From positions 7,858,501-7,922,500 of the forward strand of contig JAZGTH010000002.1 in assembly GCA_036877525.1 (NCBI GenBank): DNA of 64,000 nt. Reading direction: 5' to 3'. The notes beneath the pieces were generated by a model. The model saw only the letters and a program-made list of their open reading frames with translations, did not search any database and had not been told where the DNA came from. Made by a program: the position numbers and the translations under genes. The DNA is from Chromobotia macracanthus (lineage: Eukaryota > Chordata > Actinopteri > Cypriniformes > Botiidae). Of this stretch, positions 21,717-33,180 are shown piece by piece. Numbering within the stretch: the first letter of the stretch is position 1; each line of letters opens with the position of its first letter.

Positions 21717-21960
21717 GTGAAGTGAAATTCAGGTGTAGGTATGGTGACCCATACTCAGAATGTTTCCTCTGCATTGAACCCATCTAGTTAGTGCACATAC
21801 TGGAAAAGCGAGTTGCATTGTGAACACACAACCAAAGCAACTGGGTTTAAGGTGGCTTGCTCAAGGGCACCTTAATTGTTACCTGTTGGCACTGGGAATC
21901 AAACCAGCAACCTTATATACACAAGTCTAACTCTCTAACCAGTAGGCCACTACCGCCCAA
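21717..21960 (-). mobile_element. tRNA-derived SINE, minus strand
   Basis: Read on the minus strand, the tRNA-like head starts near 21960. The A box TGGCCTACTGG (21949-21939) is followed by TTAGAGAG, and the B box GGTTTGATTCC at 21905-21895. The body then contains GGTGCCCTTGAGCAAGCCAC, and the distal end reads TGAGTATGGGTCACCATAC. This is a widespread cyprinid SINE arrangement, about 240 bp and somewhat shortened in the middle. Name not asserted. Confidence 0.75.
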
Positions 21961-22139
21961 TAAGTAATGTTGCATGTTCTCAAATAAGCTCATATATGGG
22001 AAACAGGAAGCACATTCTCAATTCTAGACTTTAAACTCTAGGGTTATTGTAAAACCCTAGGCTATAAAAAGCCTTGCCATTATACAGTAATAATAACAAT
22101 CATTTGTTGAAAATATAATGATGCTGGGAGGTTCATTTT
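21961..22139. other. Unassigned
   Basis: CTAGGGTTATTG then AAAACCCTAGGC near 22039-22063 is a small imperfect inverted repeat. Nothing else was seen. Confidence 0.3.
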
Positions 22140-22500
22140 CCTTTGTTGCTTGCAGGTGATGTCAAGATATTTTCATTTAGACAGTGTCCAAGCAGGAGGA
22201 GTCTCAATGTGATTTTTCCCTACGCCCTCTTTTCTTCCCACCCCCTGCCGCATCTCAACTTCCTGCCTGTTGTCAATGGTGATTTATCAAGCAAGTGGAG
22301 AACTATTATGGGCTGGCCCCTGTGGACCCCCTCCTCTCTGCACACATCAGTGCTAAATGGCAGACTCCGGCCCATTGTCCCCCCGATTGGTCCTGACAGA
22401 TGCAGAGGGCTCTTTGCCAGCCACTTCCCCCCAGGTCCCTGGATAGGTGTGGCATTGTCTCTCTTTCTCTAATTTTCATTCTTTATCACTCACCAGGGGC
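22140..22500. promoter_or_regulatory. Candidate conserved non-coding element, pyrimidine-rich
   Basis: One of the most GC-rich, pyrimidine-biased blocks in the window, with TTTTCTTCCCACCCCCTGCC (~22230), CTATTATGGGCTGGCCCCTG and CCCCCGATTGGTCCTGACAG. The 109-codon frame over it is Pro/Ser/Leu-rich with no domain. A regulatory role is more likely than coding, but neither is shown. Confidence 0.28.
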
Positions 22501-23889
22501 GTGACTAGACTGCCAACATCAGGTGCTGAGATTATAGACCATTTTAGACATCAGAGCTGTTCTTTGAATCAGTTTATCCTGGTTAAATCGAAACACTGCT
22601 CTGTTTGTGTGACCAGCCTGGCATTGCAGCACTGGCTCAACCAATGGTGTGGTTTGTTTGTTCTAATCTTTCTATGTATTGTCCATGTGGTCCACCACAC
22701 TGTGCATACAAACTTCCCACTTTCAATGGTGGGGAGCTGCTTTAGCCTGTTTTATTCTTCTTTGTTTAATAATTTTGATCAATTATTTAAATTATTTAAA
22801 ATGCCCTTGTCTTCCATCTTCCCTATCTATATACAATGAGCTAGTGTTGACAGAATCAACACTGAAGCTCAGTGCCTGTCACTGCAGCACAAGGGCGCAG
22901 ATAACACGATTTATACTGTTCTATTAGAACTAACTTAAGAAGCTGCTGCAGTATCCAGGTCACTTTACTGCATTATGAGATGAGCTCTATTCATAAATCA
23001 GATCAGAAGCATCTCACTATGACACCAATCTTGTCTTAATCTTTAATGCACTTGATGTTTCATGAAGCACATGTACACCAACACCAACAAAAAAGTAGCT
23101 AAATCTCATAAGTCGGAATCTGTACACTTTTTTACATTTCTGCACTGATTGTGTGTAAAAATGTGGAATAAATTTAAGTATGGTAAAATGTGTTAAACGG
23201 AGCTTAGAATATTACATTATTGTTGGTCGCTGAAAGCAGATCAGATTAACATTAATAAACTTTTATTAAAATATATTAGTTTTTTTAACACATGACCGTG
23301 GGTGTAGCTTGGAATTCTGGGTAAATTTGCACAAAAGTTTTCTCCAGGCACCAACTGTGGGTCGGCCTACCCATGAGCAAAGGTTACAGAGCAAAATATC
23401 TGTCCTCACCGTTTATTCTTGCATCAGTGCTGCTTGAAGGGCAAATACAATTCCTCTGCTCATCTTGTCAAAACTCAGGACGAGATGCCCTCTCTGTTCA
23501 TTTTAGCAGACACAAGAGATCTGAATTTGAATGTGCACATCAAATATGCCCAGGAGACCTGTACGGTGCCCCTCATTTTAGCTTCGCTCATGCAAAATCA
23601 TTAAGCAGACAGATCAGTCTTTATCCCTTCCATCAAGTCCTCAAAGCCACGGATCAGTCTTCCACCACATGCAAAGTCATGGCTGTGCGTAAGGACTGTC
23701 TACATAGAGCAACTGGCACCAGTCACAGTATATACTGAGGACTTTCAGTTCATCAGTGACGTAGCAGGAGATGTACATGTCTTGACACATGCTGGTGTGG
23801 GCGACAAAAGGTTGAATTACTGAGTGTGAATTACTACATTCTGATAACATTATCTCCAGTTTAACTGACACAAAACTCAGTGGTAGCAG
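22501..23889. other. Unassigned non-coding stretch
   Basis: TTGCAGCACTGGCTCAACCA at ~22624, followed by ATGG, resembles the inverted-repeat arm at 30523-30560, perhaps a fragment of that element. The remainder is unique; overlapping frames at 22447-22927 and 23373-23738 look random. Confidence 0.35.
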
Positions 23890-23995
23890 TAAAGTATATA
23901 CAGTATATATAGATAATCTGTATTTATATATATATATACTTCAAAATGATGAATTTATATGTATGATGAATAGATGTATATATATATATAGATGT

Positions 23996-24026
<31 letters not shown>
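23890..24026. repeat. Compound TA-rich microsatellite
   Basis: Several TA runs separated by GATA/TGTA words, ending in a perfect (AT)14 tract at 23999-24026. A minus-strand 82-codon frame with an Ile-Tyr repeat is its translation. Confidence 0.9.
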
Positions 24027-24037
24027 GACTATTTTGC

Positions 24038-24200
24038 TTCTGAGAAAGATGATATTTTGAAGTATGTTGGTAACCAAATAACATTGGTTTTAACATGAAC
24101 ACAAAATCACTAAGACATTTCTCTCTCTGTAAAACAGAAGAAAAAATTTTAATGACATGAGTTTGAGTAAAGGTTAGAACAATTTCCATTTTTGGGTGAA
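24038..24200. mobile_element. Partial family A-type TIR element
   Basis: CTTCTGAGAAAGATGATATT then TTGAAGTATGTTGGTAACCA, and a right end AATTTCCATTTTTGGGTGAA, as in the right half of related cyprinid elements. The left half is replaced by the TA repeat. Confidence 0.55.
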
Positions 24201-24470
24201 AAAAAACAGAATGGAGCCAGGTGGATGGGAGGAAGGGGTGAAAAATTAAGAGGGAGTAATGATCTCAAAGGATAAAACTATACAAATTAAAACATTTTTA
24301 TACTTGGAATACCCTGCATAGATGATGTAAACAAAGACCCTGAACATAAGTTAGGACCGTAAACAGGGTCAAGTTTCATGTCATGTTAACTTTATATAAA
24401 TAAACTGGAGCTAACTAACATAACAGGACAGGAAGCCTCCCTATTGCTGCCTTTTCTGTTTTGAGAGCTG
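24201..24470. other. Unassigned
   Basis: No feature recognised. Confidence 0.3.
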
Positions 24471-24800
24471 GTTCACATGACTGGCGCCATTCAGAGTGCT
24501 GGAGGGCGCCCATCTCTGGTCTGTCTTTAAAATGATCGCATTAGCCAGTTCACCACGCAATACCCACCCATGTGCCTTAGCGATACACCACACAAAAAGC
24601 TACATCTGTGTCCCGTTCCAGACATTTCATGTTCGCTCTGCTGGTTTTCATCTCTCTCACATGTAAAACAGGGATGAAAACATCTCTGCTTCCATCAAGT
24701 CTGAGGCCAGTCCAGGGGCGTCTGCCTGGAAAGTGCCAGACAGATGAGCTGAAACCACAGAAGACTCAGCCAGGGTAAATGCAGTGTGTCGTAGAGCCCT
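24471..24800. promoter_or_regulatory. Candidate regulatory block
   Basis: GC-richer unique block. GGCGCC occurs at 24483-24488 and again at 24505-24510, bracketing a 21-base segment (24486-24506) that reappears with one inserted base at 48031-48052. Text downstream (TAGCGATACACCACAC, CAGTCCAGGGGCGTCTGCCT) is complex. No coding frame. Confidence 0.3.
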
Positions 24801-27388
24801 TTCCTCAGCTTAGATAGCTTGCGCTATTAACAACACATGAGAGCACAGTAAAGGCCCACCCCACTTCCATTGTTTCTCACCACGGACTGCAGAAAGCTCT
24901 TGGATGTGTGTTGCCAGGAAACTACATCTTACAGACCGCATGGCACCCAGCTGGGAAACAGGTACACATAGCTGAAACACATCTGGATGCACCTGACAAG
25001 CAGCAGAAAATCTAGGGACAGTCTGTGTCCCATCGGGAGCTGGTGTGTTTTGTTGTTGTTGTCGCACACAGATGAAGCATGCATTGCTCAAATAACAAGG
25101 AACGTTAATATTTAAAAATTAAATTAATATATAAATGTCAATGATGAAATAATGATCAACATTACTACTTTTATGTTACTTTTAAAGTGTTTGTAAGTGT
25201 AATTAAATAATGACACAATTACGTGGTGGTCAAGATTCAAAAATGTTTCAATTCTAGTTGTGTCTCTGAGCACATTCCAAAACATCTATAGACATCTTCA
25301 CTCATGGCTGGCCTTCATATAGCATTACTAAAAACATGTAACTGCAGTTCATAGTCTCCACTGAGAACGCAAGCAGTTTAAAAATACCCTGACTGACAGC
25401 TAGCAAGGACTCAGGGGAGCAACACCTCGGTAGCATTGCCATATCCTATAGATGTATGTTACTTTTAGCTGTTCCAAGTGAGGTGGGCTCAATGCTGGTT
25501 CAAGTGCCCCATGAGGTCCTGATCACATAAGTATAACAGAAATTACCATGCTGAATCCCAATTGACTGAAAAGAATTGCAGTCTATATTGGCTTCTCTCA
25601 AGTGAACTGTTTGTACTTTAATGTCTCACTCTCTCTCTTTATATATCTTTTAAATGTCTCTCTTTCTATGTCCTTGGCACTGAGCTCTTTTAGTGTGGTG
25701 GGATTTGAATTTGAAACTGTACTCTTGATTAGCAACATTATTTTCGGCCCTCAAAACTTCATAAGCATTAAATGACAAAGGAGTCTGGGGGAAAAAAAAG
25801 GGTTTTTTGAAGGAAACAAATGACTGTGTTTTCAAAGTGTGTATTGTTCATGCAGGCAATAGCCCAGGGGTGCTCAGTGCTAGCCATTCTTTAGAATTCA
25901 CTATTAGGTCTTGTATCCAACTGGGAGGTGCTGCTAAACAATTAGCATTGTTAGAGTCTGCAAGAGCTCAGGCTATGGGGCACACAGCAGTCAGTGATTA
26001 TGCCAATGCACGCATACACACACACACAAAAACTATGTATAACCTTAAACGCAGGATTGGTTGTGTCTTGAAGCTGCCTTAGGCTCGTTTTACAAGGACA
26101 CTGGAAGAGAACACTAGGCACATTTTATGTGTGTAAAAGATGGCTCTGAGTATTGAGGATTGTAGATGTTAAAATGCATAATAACCCAAACATAAGTCTC
26201 CCGAAGAAGACTCATCTTTGTGCTGTCCAGGTTTTTTTAAAAATAACACTTACAGAAAGAACCAAGTGCACTGTGGTATTACTGTGTGCCATCAATTTCT
26301 GGATTACTGTGTACTATGGTATACCATGCCATTGTTTGAAGTATTAAGGAGCACAATTAAATACTGAATGCAGTAAGGTACAGTAAATATTCTAGAACCA
26401 ACTTTTAGAGTTTTATCTTCTGCCAAAAAACAAGATAAAAATTATATGATCATATGAATCATTTGAAAAAGGGTCTTCGAGTCGATCGATTGGAAGCTCT
26501 TATGTATACCTTACTAACACATCATATATACATTTGACAAAGGAAACTACCTTGAATGACAGAACTTTTACAAACAAACCCGAGGTATAAATACAACTAT
26601 GATGCATACTGAGCAGTCTCGGTCAGGAGCAATAAGACCAGCACTATTGACTGATTTAAAGTCGAAGAAGTTGTCAAATCCTTCCTCCACACTCTCTGTT
26701 GATGAATCTCACTCCCTCACACTCAGGTGTTGACTCACCCCTCACCATCCTGTACTTATCCATCTGCTCTGACTCTATGACTACATCCCTGCATACCACC
26801 AGACAACAGAACGCTCCACCGAACACAGCAGGAGATTTCTTCCTCCACTTACATTGTATGGAAGCTATAACATGTGGCTCCAACAGTGGGTTAACCTCAT
26901 GGGTGTTTTTATAGGGTTTCCAACAGTCAAAATAACAGTAGCCCATAAAATTCCCCAGCGATTTTACTGAAATAAATGAAATGTGCAATTCTTATGGCCA
27001 TTGCACGTCTCGGTGAGCTGACGAGGCATGTTTGAGCACCCAGAATGAATCAGCAGTCTGCAGCTCAACAGAATACACTGATGGCTTCTTTTACTTTTTG
27101 GCCTCCGACATCCAGAAGAAAACTGCTTAAACATCATGAAGTAGATCCCTTAACTATGGAACACAGGAACTGATTTAATCTTAACTGAGCATGGGACAGG
27201 CAGCATGCGAATAAAGTGCTCTTACCTGTGTTTTCAGAAGTTGCCAGCAAAGCAGCATCAAACCGAGGGAGCAAGAGAGAAAAACAGAAAAACACAAGAG
27301 TATGAGCTTCAAAAATCGCCAATAAACAGAATAAATCAGAATAAATAAATATCTCTCTGCACAGGTACACTAGCTTCTGCCTTCACTG
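24801..27388. other. Unassigned non-coding stretch
   Basis: A short (AC)7 run lies at 26014-26028. ATGGTATACCATGCCATTG at ~26318 resembles the TACCATGGTA repeat at 44640-44830. Otherwise unique, with chance frames only. Confidence 0.35.
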
Positions 27389-27718
27389 TAAGGGATTAGT
27401 TCACCAAAAATTGAAAATTGACTAACCCTCATGTCATTTTAAACCTATATGACAAAAGGCAAAAATTCTGAATAAAGTGAAGGTTTCTTTCTTATGCACT
27501 GTACAATGATACACTTTTAAAAGCCTGATAGACATGGTCCAAATGCACTATATTCCAAACCTTCTTTCTTGTGTGAATCACTTTTATGAAACATAAATAT
27601 GAAGTCATATTTTAGACTTCAATCGCCATTAACTGTATTTAGATGGAAATTCTTAATCCTCCTGTTTTGTTGCAGACAATAAAAGTCATATGATTTTGGA
27701 ACAATATGAAGTTAAGAA
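27389..27718 (+). mobile_element. Family A TIR element, right end lost
   Basis: Left terminus TAAGGGATTAGTTCACCAAA, then AACCCTCATGTCATTTTAAA, ACCTATATGACAAAAGG and, further in, ATTCTGAATAAAGTGAAGGT. Near the right, AATAAAAGTCATATGATTTT then GGAACAATATGAAG approaches the terminus, but the final ~40 bp are missing or unrecognisable. Confidence 0.65.
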
Positions 27719-28586
<868 letters not shown>

Positions 28587-29018
28587 ACTGCACCAGGAAG
28601 GGTCAAACAATAAAAAAAAATGTAATGACCTTTTTTAAATTGGCTCTAATAGTGGACAGTCTGCTTTCCACTGCCTGGATGGAAAAAGTGCCACAAAATT
28701 AGCTTGTATTTTTGCTGCAGTGCTTCATGGCAAATTTGTGTGGAAGTCTACGCATAGTACATTCATTGACATTTATTTAATTACACCGGGTAACTGAACA
28801 AGGCTAAATTTCATGCAAATAAGTAAAACATGTTAACCAATCATTGTGTGTACTCAGATTGTGGATGCCTTGACACAGTGAAAGCTCTGAGTAGGAAGCA
28901 ATAATAAGGGGCACGGGCCGCGAGTCCCTTGCTGTAGACTAATTGTTTTGCTCTTTGAATAGGATATTCTAAGTCTGTAAAAAGTGCATTGGTCTCAAAG
29001 AAACAAGTAATTGCAATT
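28587..29018. other. Unassigned non-coding stretch
   Basis: A GC-rich word GGGGCACGGGCCGCGAGTCC sits at ~28909. If the frame at 29019-29309 is a terminal exon, this is its 3' flank. No clear AATAAA-type signal was found close to its stop on the minus strand. Confidence 0.3.
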
Positions 29019-29309
29019 TTAATCTTCTTTTAGAGAGTGTATGAATGGCAATAACCTAAGCCGCAGGTTTTCATTTGCTGTAAGTAGAGCATTTAAAAAG
29101 TGACGAATCATATCTTTGTCAAGTCGATTTTGACACTCTCTCACCTTCATTAAGGTAAGATGGTGAACTTGCATAGCTATCTTTGAGTGTAAGATAAGCT
29201 TGGAGGAATCAATATTCTCAGGGGTAATTACAGTGACCCCAGATCTTACTATGTTAAACAGCAGATGCAATGAAACTTTCAGCTCATAGCTTACAGACAG
29301 TAAAACTCT
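29019..29309 (-). CDS. Possible terminal exon or gene relic, function unknown
   Basis: A 96-codon stop-to-stop open frame on the minus strand, from just after a TAA at 29310-29312 to a TAA at 29019-29021. No ATG lies near its start, so a free-standing gene would need a start by another codon or upstream exons; splicing is more plausible. Minus-strand text TTTTACTGTCTGTAAG, ending near 29293, is a possible acceptor. The predicted peptide is protein-like: Leu/Lys/Arg/Glu-rich, no Trp, one Cys, with stretches such as KVSLHLLFNIVRSG, MKVRECQNRLDKDMIRHFLN and a C-terminus LRLLPFIHSLKED. It looks largely helical, with no transmembrane segment, zinc finger or catalytic motif that I can identify. I do not recognise the family. 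Chance is the main alternative. Confidence 0.3.
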   Translation of the reverse strand, partial: RVLLSVSYELKVSLHLLFNIVRSGVTVITPENIDSSKLILHSKIAMQVHHLTLMKVRECQNRLDKDMIRHFLNALLTANENLRLRLLPFIHSLKED

Positions 29310-29510
29310 TTAGTGGTGGGGGGTATTGGGCACACACACATTGAAGTCTAAGCTAAAAGTTACTGACAGCAGGTTATTGGCTGTTTCATGTTATGCAACT
29401 TGTGTACATAATTGTGAAAAAAAGAAAAAAGAGAGAGAGAAAGTGACAGACCAATCAGTCAGTGATAAAAAAAAATAAATTTTGCTACCTACAGTATAGA
29501 GATGGTAGTA
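29310..29510. other. Unassigned
   Basis: Purine-rich AAAAAAAGAAAAAAGAGAGA at ~29418 and a short CACACACACA at 29331. Nothing else was seen. Confidence 0.35.
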
Positions 29511-30022
29511 TACACTGTGGCCAAAGGTATATGAACACCCTCCTTTTTTAATTAACATATCTAGCTTTCACCGCTACATCTATTATTAACAGGTGCATAA
29601 AATTGCATATACGGCAATGCAACCTCCTTAGACAAACATTTTCACAGGAATGTGGCGTATCATTTCTGTTCCTGTGTGATAACACTCATGTACACAAAAC
29701 GAGACACGTAAAGAAAGGTTTTACTTTTACTGGTGTGGAAGAAACAGATTGGCTTGTACAAAAGCCAACATCTGAACTCCACTGAACACCTTTAGGATAA
29801 ATCAGAATGCCAGCCGAGAGCCTAACCCCATCAGTGCCTGACCTCACTGATGCTTTTGTGTCTCAATGAGAGCAAACCCCTGCAGCCATGTTCCAACATT
29901 TAGAAAAGTGGAAACATTTATCATAGGACGAGATTCCTGCTAATGCTTAGGGTGTTAAAACAAAATGTTTAGCACATTTAGAGTCTGAAATTTGGATGTC
30001 CGCGTACTTTTACATGACAAAA
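29511..30022 (+). mobile_element. Degenerate Tc1/mariner-like element
   Basis: Left terminus TACACTGTGGCCAAAGGTAT then ATGAACACCC. The right terminus (~29997-30020) reads ATGTCCGCGTACTTTTACAT, whose reverse complement resembles the left end. Such GTGGCCAAA(A)GTAT termini belong to teleost Tc1-like elements. At ~510 bp it is about a third of a full element (usually ~1.3-1.6 kb), so most of the transposase region is deleted. TA dinucleotides adjoin the left end, consistent with Tc1 target choice. Confidence 0.7.
29745..29935 (+). pseudogene. Tc1-like transposase remnant, C-terminal part
   Basis: Residues of a Tc1-type DDE transposase C-terminus are visible in pieces. LNSTEHL (29775-29795) corresponds to the family's LNPIEHLWD motif that carries the last catalytic acidic region, here with TAG replacing the Trp codon. 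After a frame change, SVPDLTDAFVSQ and then EQTPAAMFQHL follow at 29831-29902, split by a TGA. At least two in-frame stops and one frameshift make it non-functional. The N-terminal DNA-binding domain and first catalytic aspartates are absent. Family assignment rests on remembered motifs. Confidence 0.65.
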
Positions 30023-30522
30023 AAACTGTCTAAAATATCAGAAAGGAGTCAGTCATTGTAAAGTGAATAAAAGAAGTAGTTTAGCATGTCACACACATAA
30101 CAAATAGAAAATGCTTTGTAATCAAGCTCAAAACTGTCACATAAATTAAAGGTCATGGCTCCATGCCAATTTGTACCATTTTGCCACTATGTAACATTGA
30201 GGTACATGTATTTTGTTCCAGGAAAACAAAACATCTAACTGGCAGGGTACATGTTGCCTTTAAATATTAAGCAAGAAAACCAAACAACTTGCACTGCAAT
30301 CAAAGGTGTTATATTGGGTTGAATTAATGAAACCCAATGAGAGCTACAATAAACTTAAAAATTCATTTTCATGATGTTTTAAAATTTACCAATTTACAGC
30401 AAGTTTCTGCCTTTTAGTCTTTTTTAAACAAGTGTTAATTTTTAACGTCTATATGGCCTGCAGTAGAGTTCTTTTGTTGAGTAATTAATTGGTCTAAAAG
30501 CCATACTATAAAACCTGATGCA
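30023..30522. other. Unassigned non-coding stretch
   Basis: AT-rich. No feature recognised. Confidence 0.35.
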
Positions 30523-30996
30523 GCAGCACTGACTCAACCAATGGCATGAGTCTGGGGCGGAGCTATCAGCTGGTCATTGTTTTAGCAGTTGTGATTGGTG
30601 ATGCTATTGGCACAGAAAATAAACACTTCTCCTTCAATACTGACAGGAGCACAGGGGCCATGGTGTTAAAATCTTCACTATCTCACTTTCTCCGTTTCTG
30701 TCTCTGTTTAACACTTCTTCATTTTCTTCAAATTCCAGTTGACAGAACTTTGAAGTGTTCCTCCAGCATAATGGTAAATGTTCAATTAGGCCTATAAGGT
30801 TAAATGTGGATCACTGTCAAGGTCTCACCCAAAGCAAACTTACAGGACATGTTCTACTAAACAAAATTCTTAATGTTACAATAAACAGTAATACATATTC
30901 ACACATAAACAACTTTACTAACTCTAATAGCCAAACCTTCTAAAAAATTCTAAACAGGTAACCCCGCCTCAGACTCACGCCATTGGCTGAGGCTGC
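30523..30996. mobile_element. Element bounded by ~33-bp inverted repeats
   Basis: The left arm 30523-30560 contains AACCAATGGCATGAGTCTGG, then GGCGG. The reverse complement of 30964-30996 reads GCAGCCTCAGCCAATGGCGT, then GAGTCTGAGGCGG. Arms are ~80% identical and enclose ~400 bp. Related arm text appears at ~22624, and possibly inverted at 39310-39335. No coding capacity; a short 83-codon frame inside is random. Superfamily unknown. Confidence 0.55.
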
Positions 30997-32439
30997 AGCT
31001 GACATGTCAGAATGCTCAATAAGCAAAAAAAAATATTTTGAAAATGCCACAGGGCAACAATGTATTTATTCCTCAGGAAAGTGAACTTATAGATAGCTTA
31101 CTTACAAATTTGTCAGAATATAAAACTGGGATAGGTAAAAACATACCTTTAAAAATTTACCTTTAAATCAGAAATTTGTGTCTTTCTTCTAACCGTCAGA
31201 TATGAGGAACAGCCACACAAGGAAAACTTTATCTGCTGTCAATACTACAATTGTGAGTAATTTTCATAATTGGAGGTAAATGAAAATCGGAAGCAAAGCT
31301 CGGCACCACAGACAGGTTGTAATTTTGCATGCATAAGCAACCCAAATTGTATCTACAGGCATTCAACGCCCTCCTTCAATCAAAATTACATCTCTCTACG
31401 GCTTCGTTACTGTAAGAGAGATGTAGACTACACCAAGATGCCATCGGTTATATTCAAGTCAGGGCCTCTTCATGCTTTTGTTTTGTTTATCCATTTAATT
31501 AAGCAATTATCCATTTTTTATAGGTAATGAGTTTAAAAGCAAAGTGAAGAACTCCATTAGGAAGCCCCCAGAGTGTGTCTTCTGTTTGAGCTTATGAGGT
31601 TGGCTCACCTTAAGACCCCACAGGTTTTTCCACTATGCCAGCAGTGTGCAACCATTAAATACTACACATACACCCCACCCGTGAGGCTTATTATTGCTGT
31701 TCCAAGTGAGCCTTTTGCTAATAAGGACAACTACGCCTAAAAAGACAACATTTTGAGTGCTAGCAAAGGCCATTACTCTGTTCGCTGTCAAGCCAATCTT
31801 AAGGGTTCATTACGGGAAGGGCAACGTGCTTAAGCAAAAACCTTTTGTGGCATTTTTGTGCGTTAATAAACACCACTGATATTTGAAGTTTCCGCACGAG
31901 CCGCTGACACACAAAAATTCCAGTTAATGGGACTTCTGAGAAAACGTTCGTGTTCTGGATCAAAACGCAGCTCACAGCATAATTCGTTCACTTCAAATTG
32001 GAACTGTTTTCATTTTAATAGAACTAACAGCTCGTTATTTACATACATGTAATGCTTTTGTTTAAAAAAAAGCTGAGTTGACAAACACAATTGAAGTGCC
32101 GTTTTAGCTCACTTCCCGTACAGCGACTTGCGCTATCGCGCTTGTGACGGCATTAATAACACAATACCAGCTCTGCAGTAAAGCGTTTACTGCCTTTAAG
32201 CCTATGATATAGGAGTCTACATTTGGAATGAGAACATCAAAGAAAATTAGCTGTACTTTTTCTCACTCTCTGTTTGTACATTCAGTGGCTGGTATACTTT
32301 GGCAAATCCATTCTCATCTGACGTTCATGACCTGTCTCTGCATAACATCTCTCACAAGGGTCTGTCGTAAAATTCATCAGCAGGCTGTAAAGCACAGGCA
32401 CTGTGTAAATAGGAAAGTCATGCATGGCGATGGAGCAGA
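30997..32439. other. Unique stretch, complex part at 31780-32220
   Basis: 31780-32220 is CpG-containing and complex (CTTGCGCTATCGCGCTTGTG at ~32128, CGCACGAGCCGCTGACAC at ~31893) and may be regulatory. The remainder is unremarkable. No coding frame with protein-like composition was seen. Confidence 0.3.
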
Positions 32440-32700
32440 GAAATCCTGGCCCAGGAATAATGAATTAAAGTTGGAATGGTGGAATACATTTTAATGATAT
32501 TGACAGAGGCATTAAATTCAGGACTGGGCTTTTATATCAAGGCCTTAATGCATTGAGCAATGATGTCACAGCAACTAATCATAAAGGTAATGCTGGAAAT
32601 TGGACCGCACGATCGTGCTTATCTGCATCTCAAGATGCATTGTGTATGCAACATGTCATGCAAATAATAAACATGTCATGTGATACATACAAAAGCCTTT
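32440..32700. promoter_or_regulatory. Candidate enhancer with palindromes and an octamer
   Basis: A perfect 12-base palindrome GCACGATCGTGC lies at 32607-32618, and a hairpin TGCATCT-CA-AGATGCA at 32624-32639. An exact 10-base direct repeat ACATGTCATG (32651-32660 and 32671-32680) brackets CAAATAATAA. The first copy overlaps an octamer ATGCAAAT at 32658-32665. Upstream text includes GGAATGGTGGAATACATTTT and TGATGTCACAGC (CRE-like). The clustering suggests POU/homeodomain binding; not tested. Confidence 0.35.
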
Positions 32701-33141
32701 TAATTTTTTCGCAAAAGGTTACCAGTGTTAAAATACTAGCTTAATCATGATACACAGCAACATTATTGTACAATAGATATAGCATGATTAACATGAAAAC
32801 ATGACAACTGCCTGTTGCTTTAATATAATAACACTGTTCTTATTCTTCCATTATATCAGCTGGATCAAGAGATTGTTATGGCAGCTCCAGATGGTGTGGT
32901 TCGGGACTGACACGAAGGAGAATGTGAACAAAATGTGTCACCTTGCTCAATTTACTGCACATGCCCAAAAGGGAGCCAGTCAACAAAAGTAATAGCTAAC
33001 AATCCACAGTTGAGAATATGAATGCACTGCAAAAGACCCTCTACACCAAATGTAGAGCTGTGTGAAGATGCCTGGTCGAGTGAGTCAATAGCACAGCATA
33101 TTCCTGAAGTTTTCCTCAATGTTTGTGCAGTCCTTATAATA
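32701..33141. other. Unassigned
   Basis: No feature recognised. Confidence 0.3.
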
Positions 33142-33180
33142 ACACACACGCACACACACACACACACATATATACATACA
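33142..33180. repeat. (CA)n microsatellite
   Basis: (AC)4, a G interruption, then (CA)9 and TATATACATACA. Minus-strand frames rich in Cys-Val are translations of it. Confidence 0.9.
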
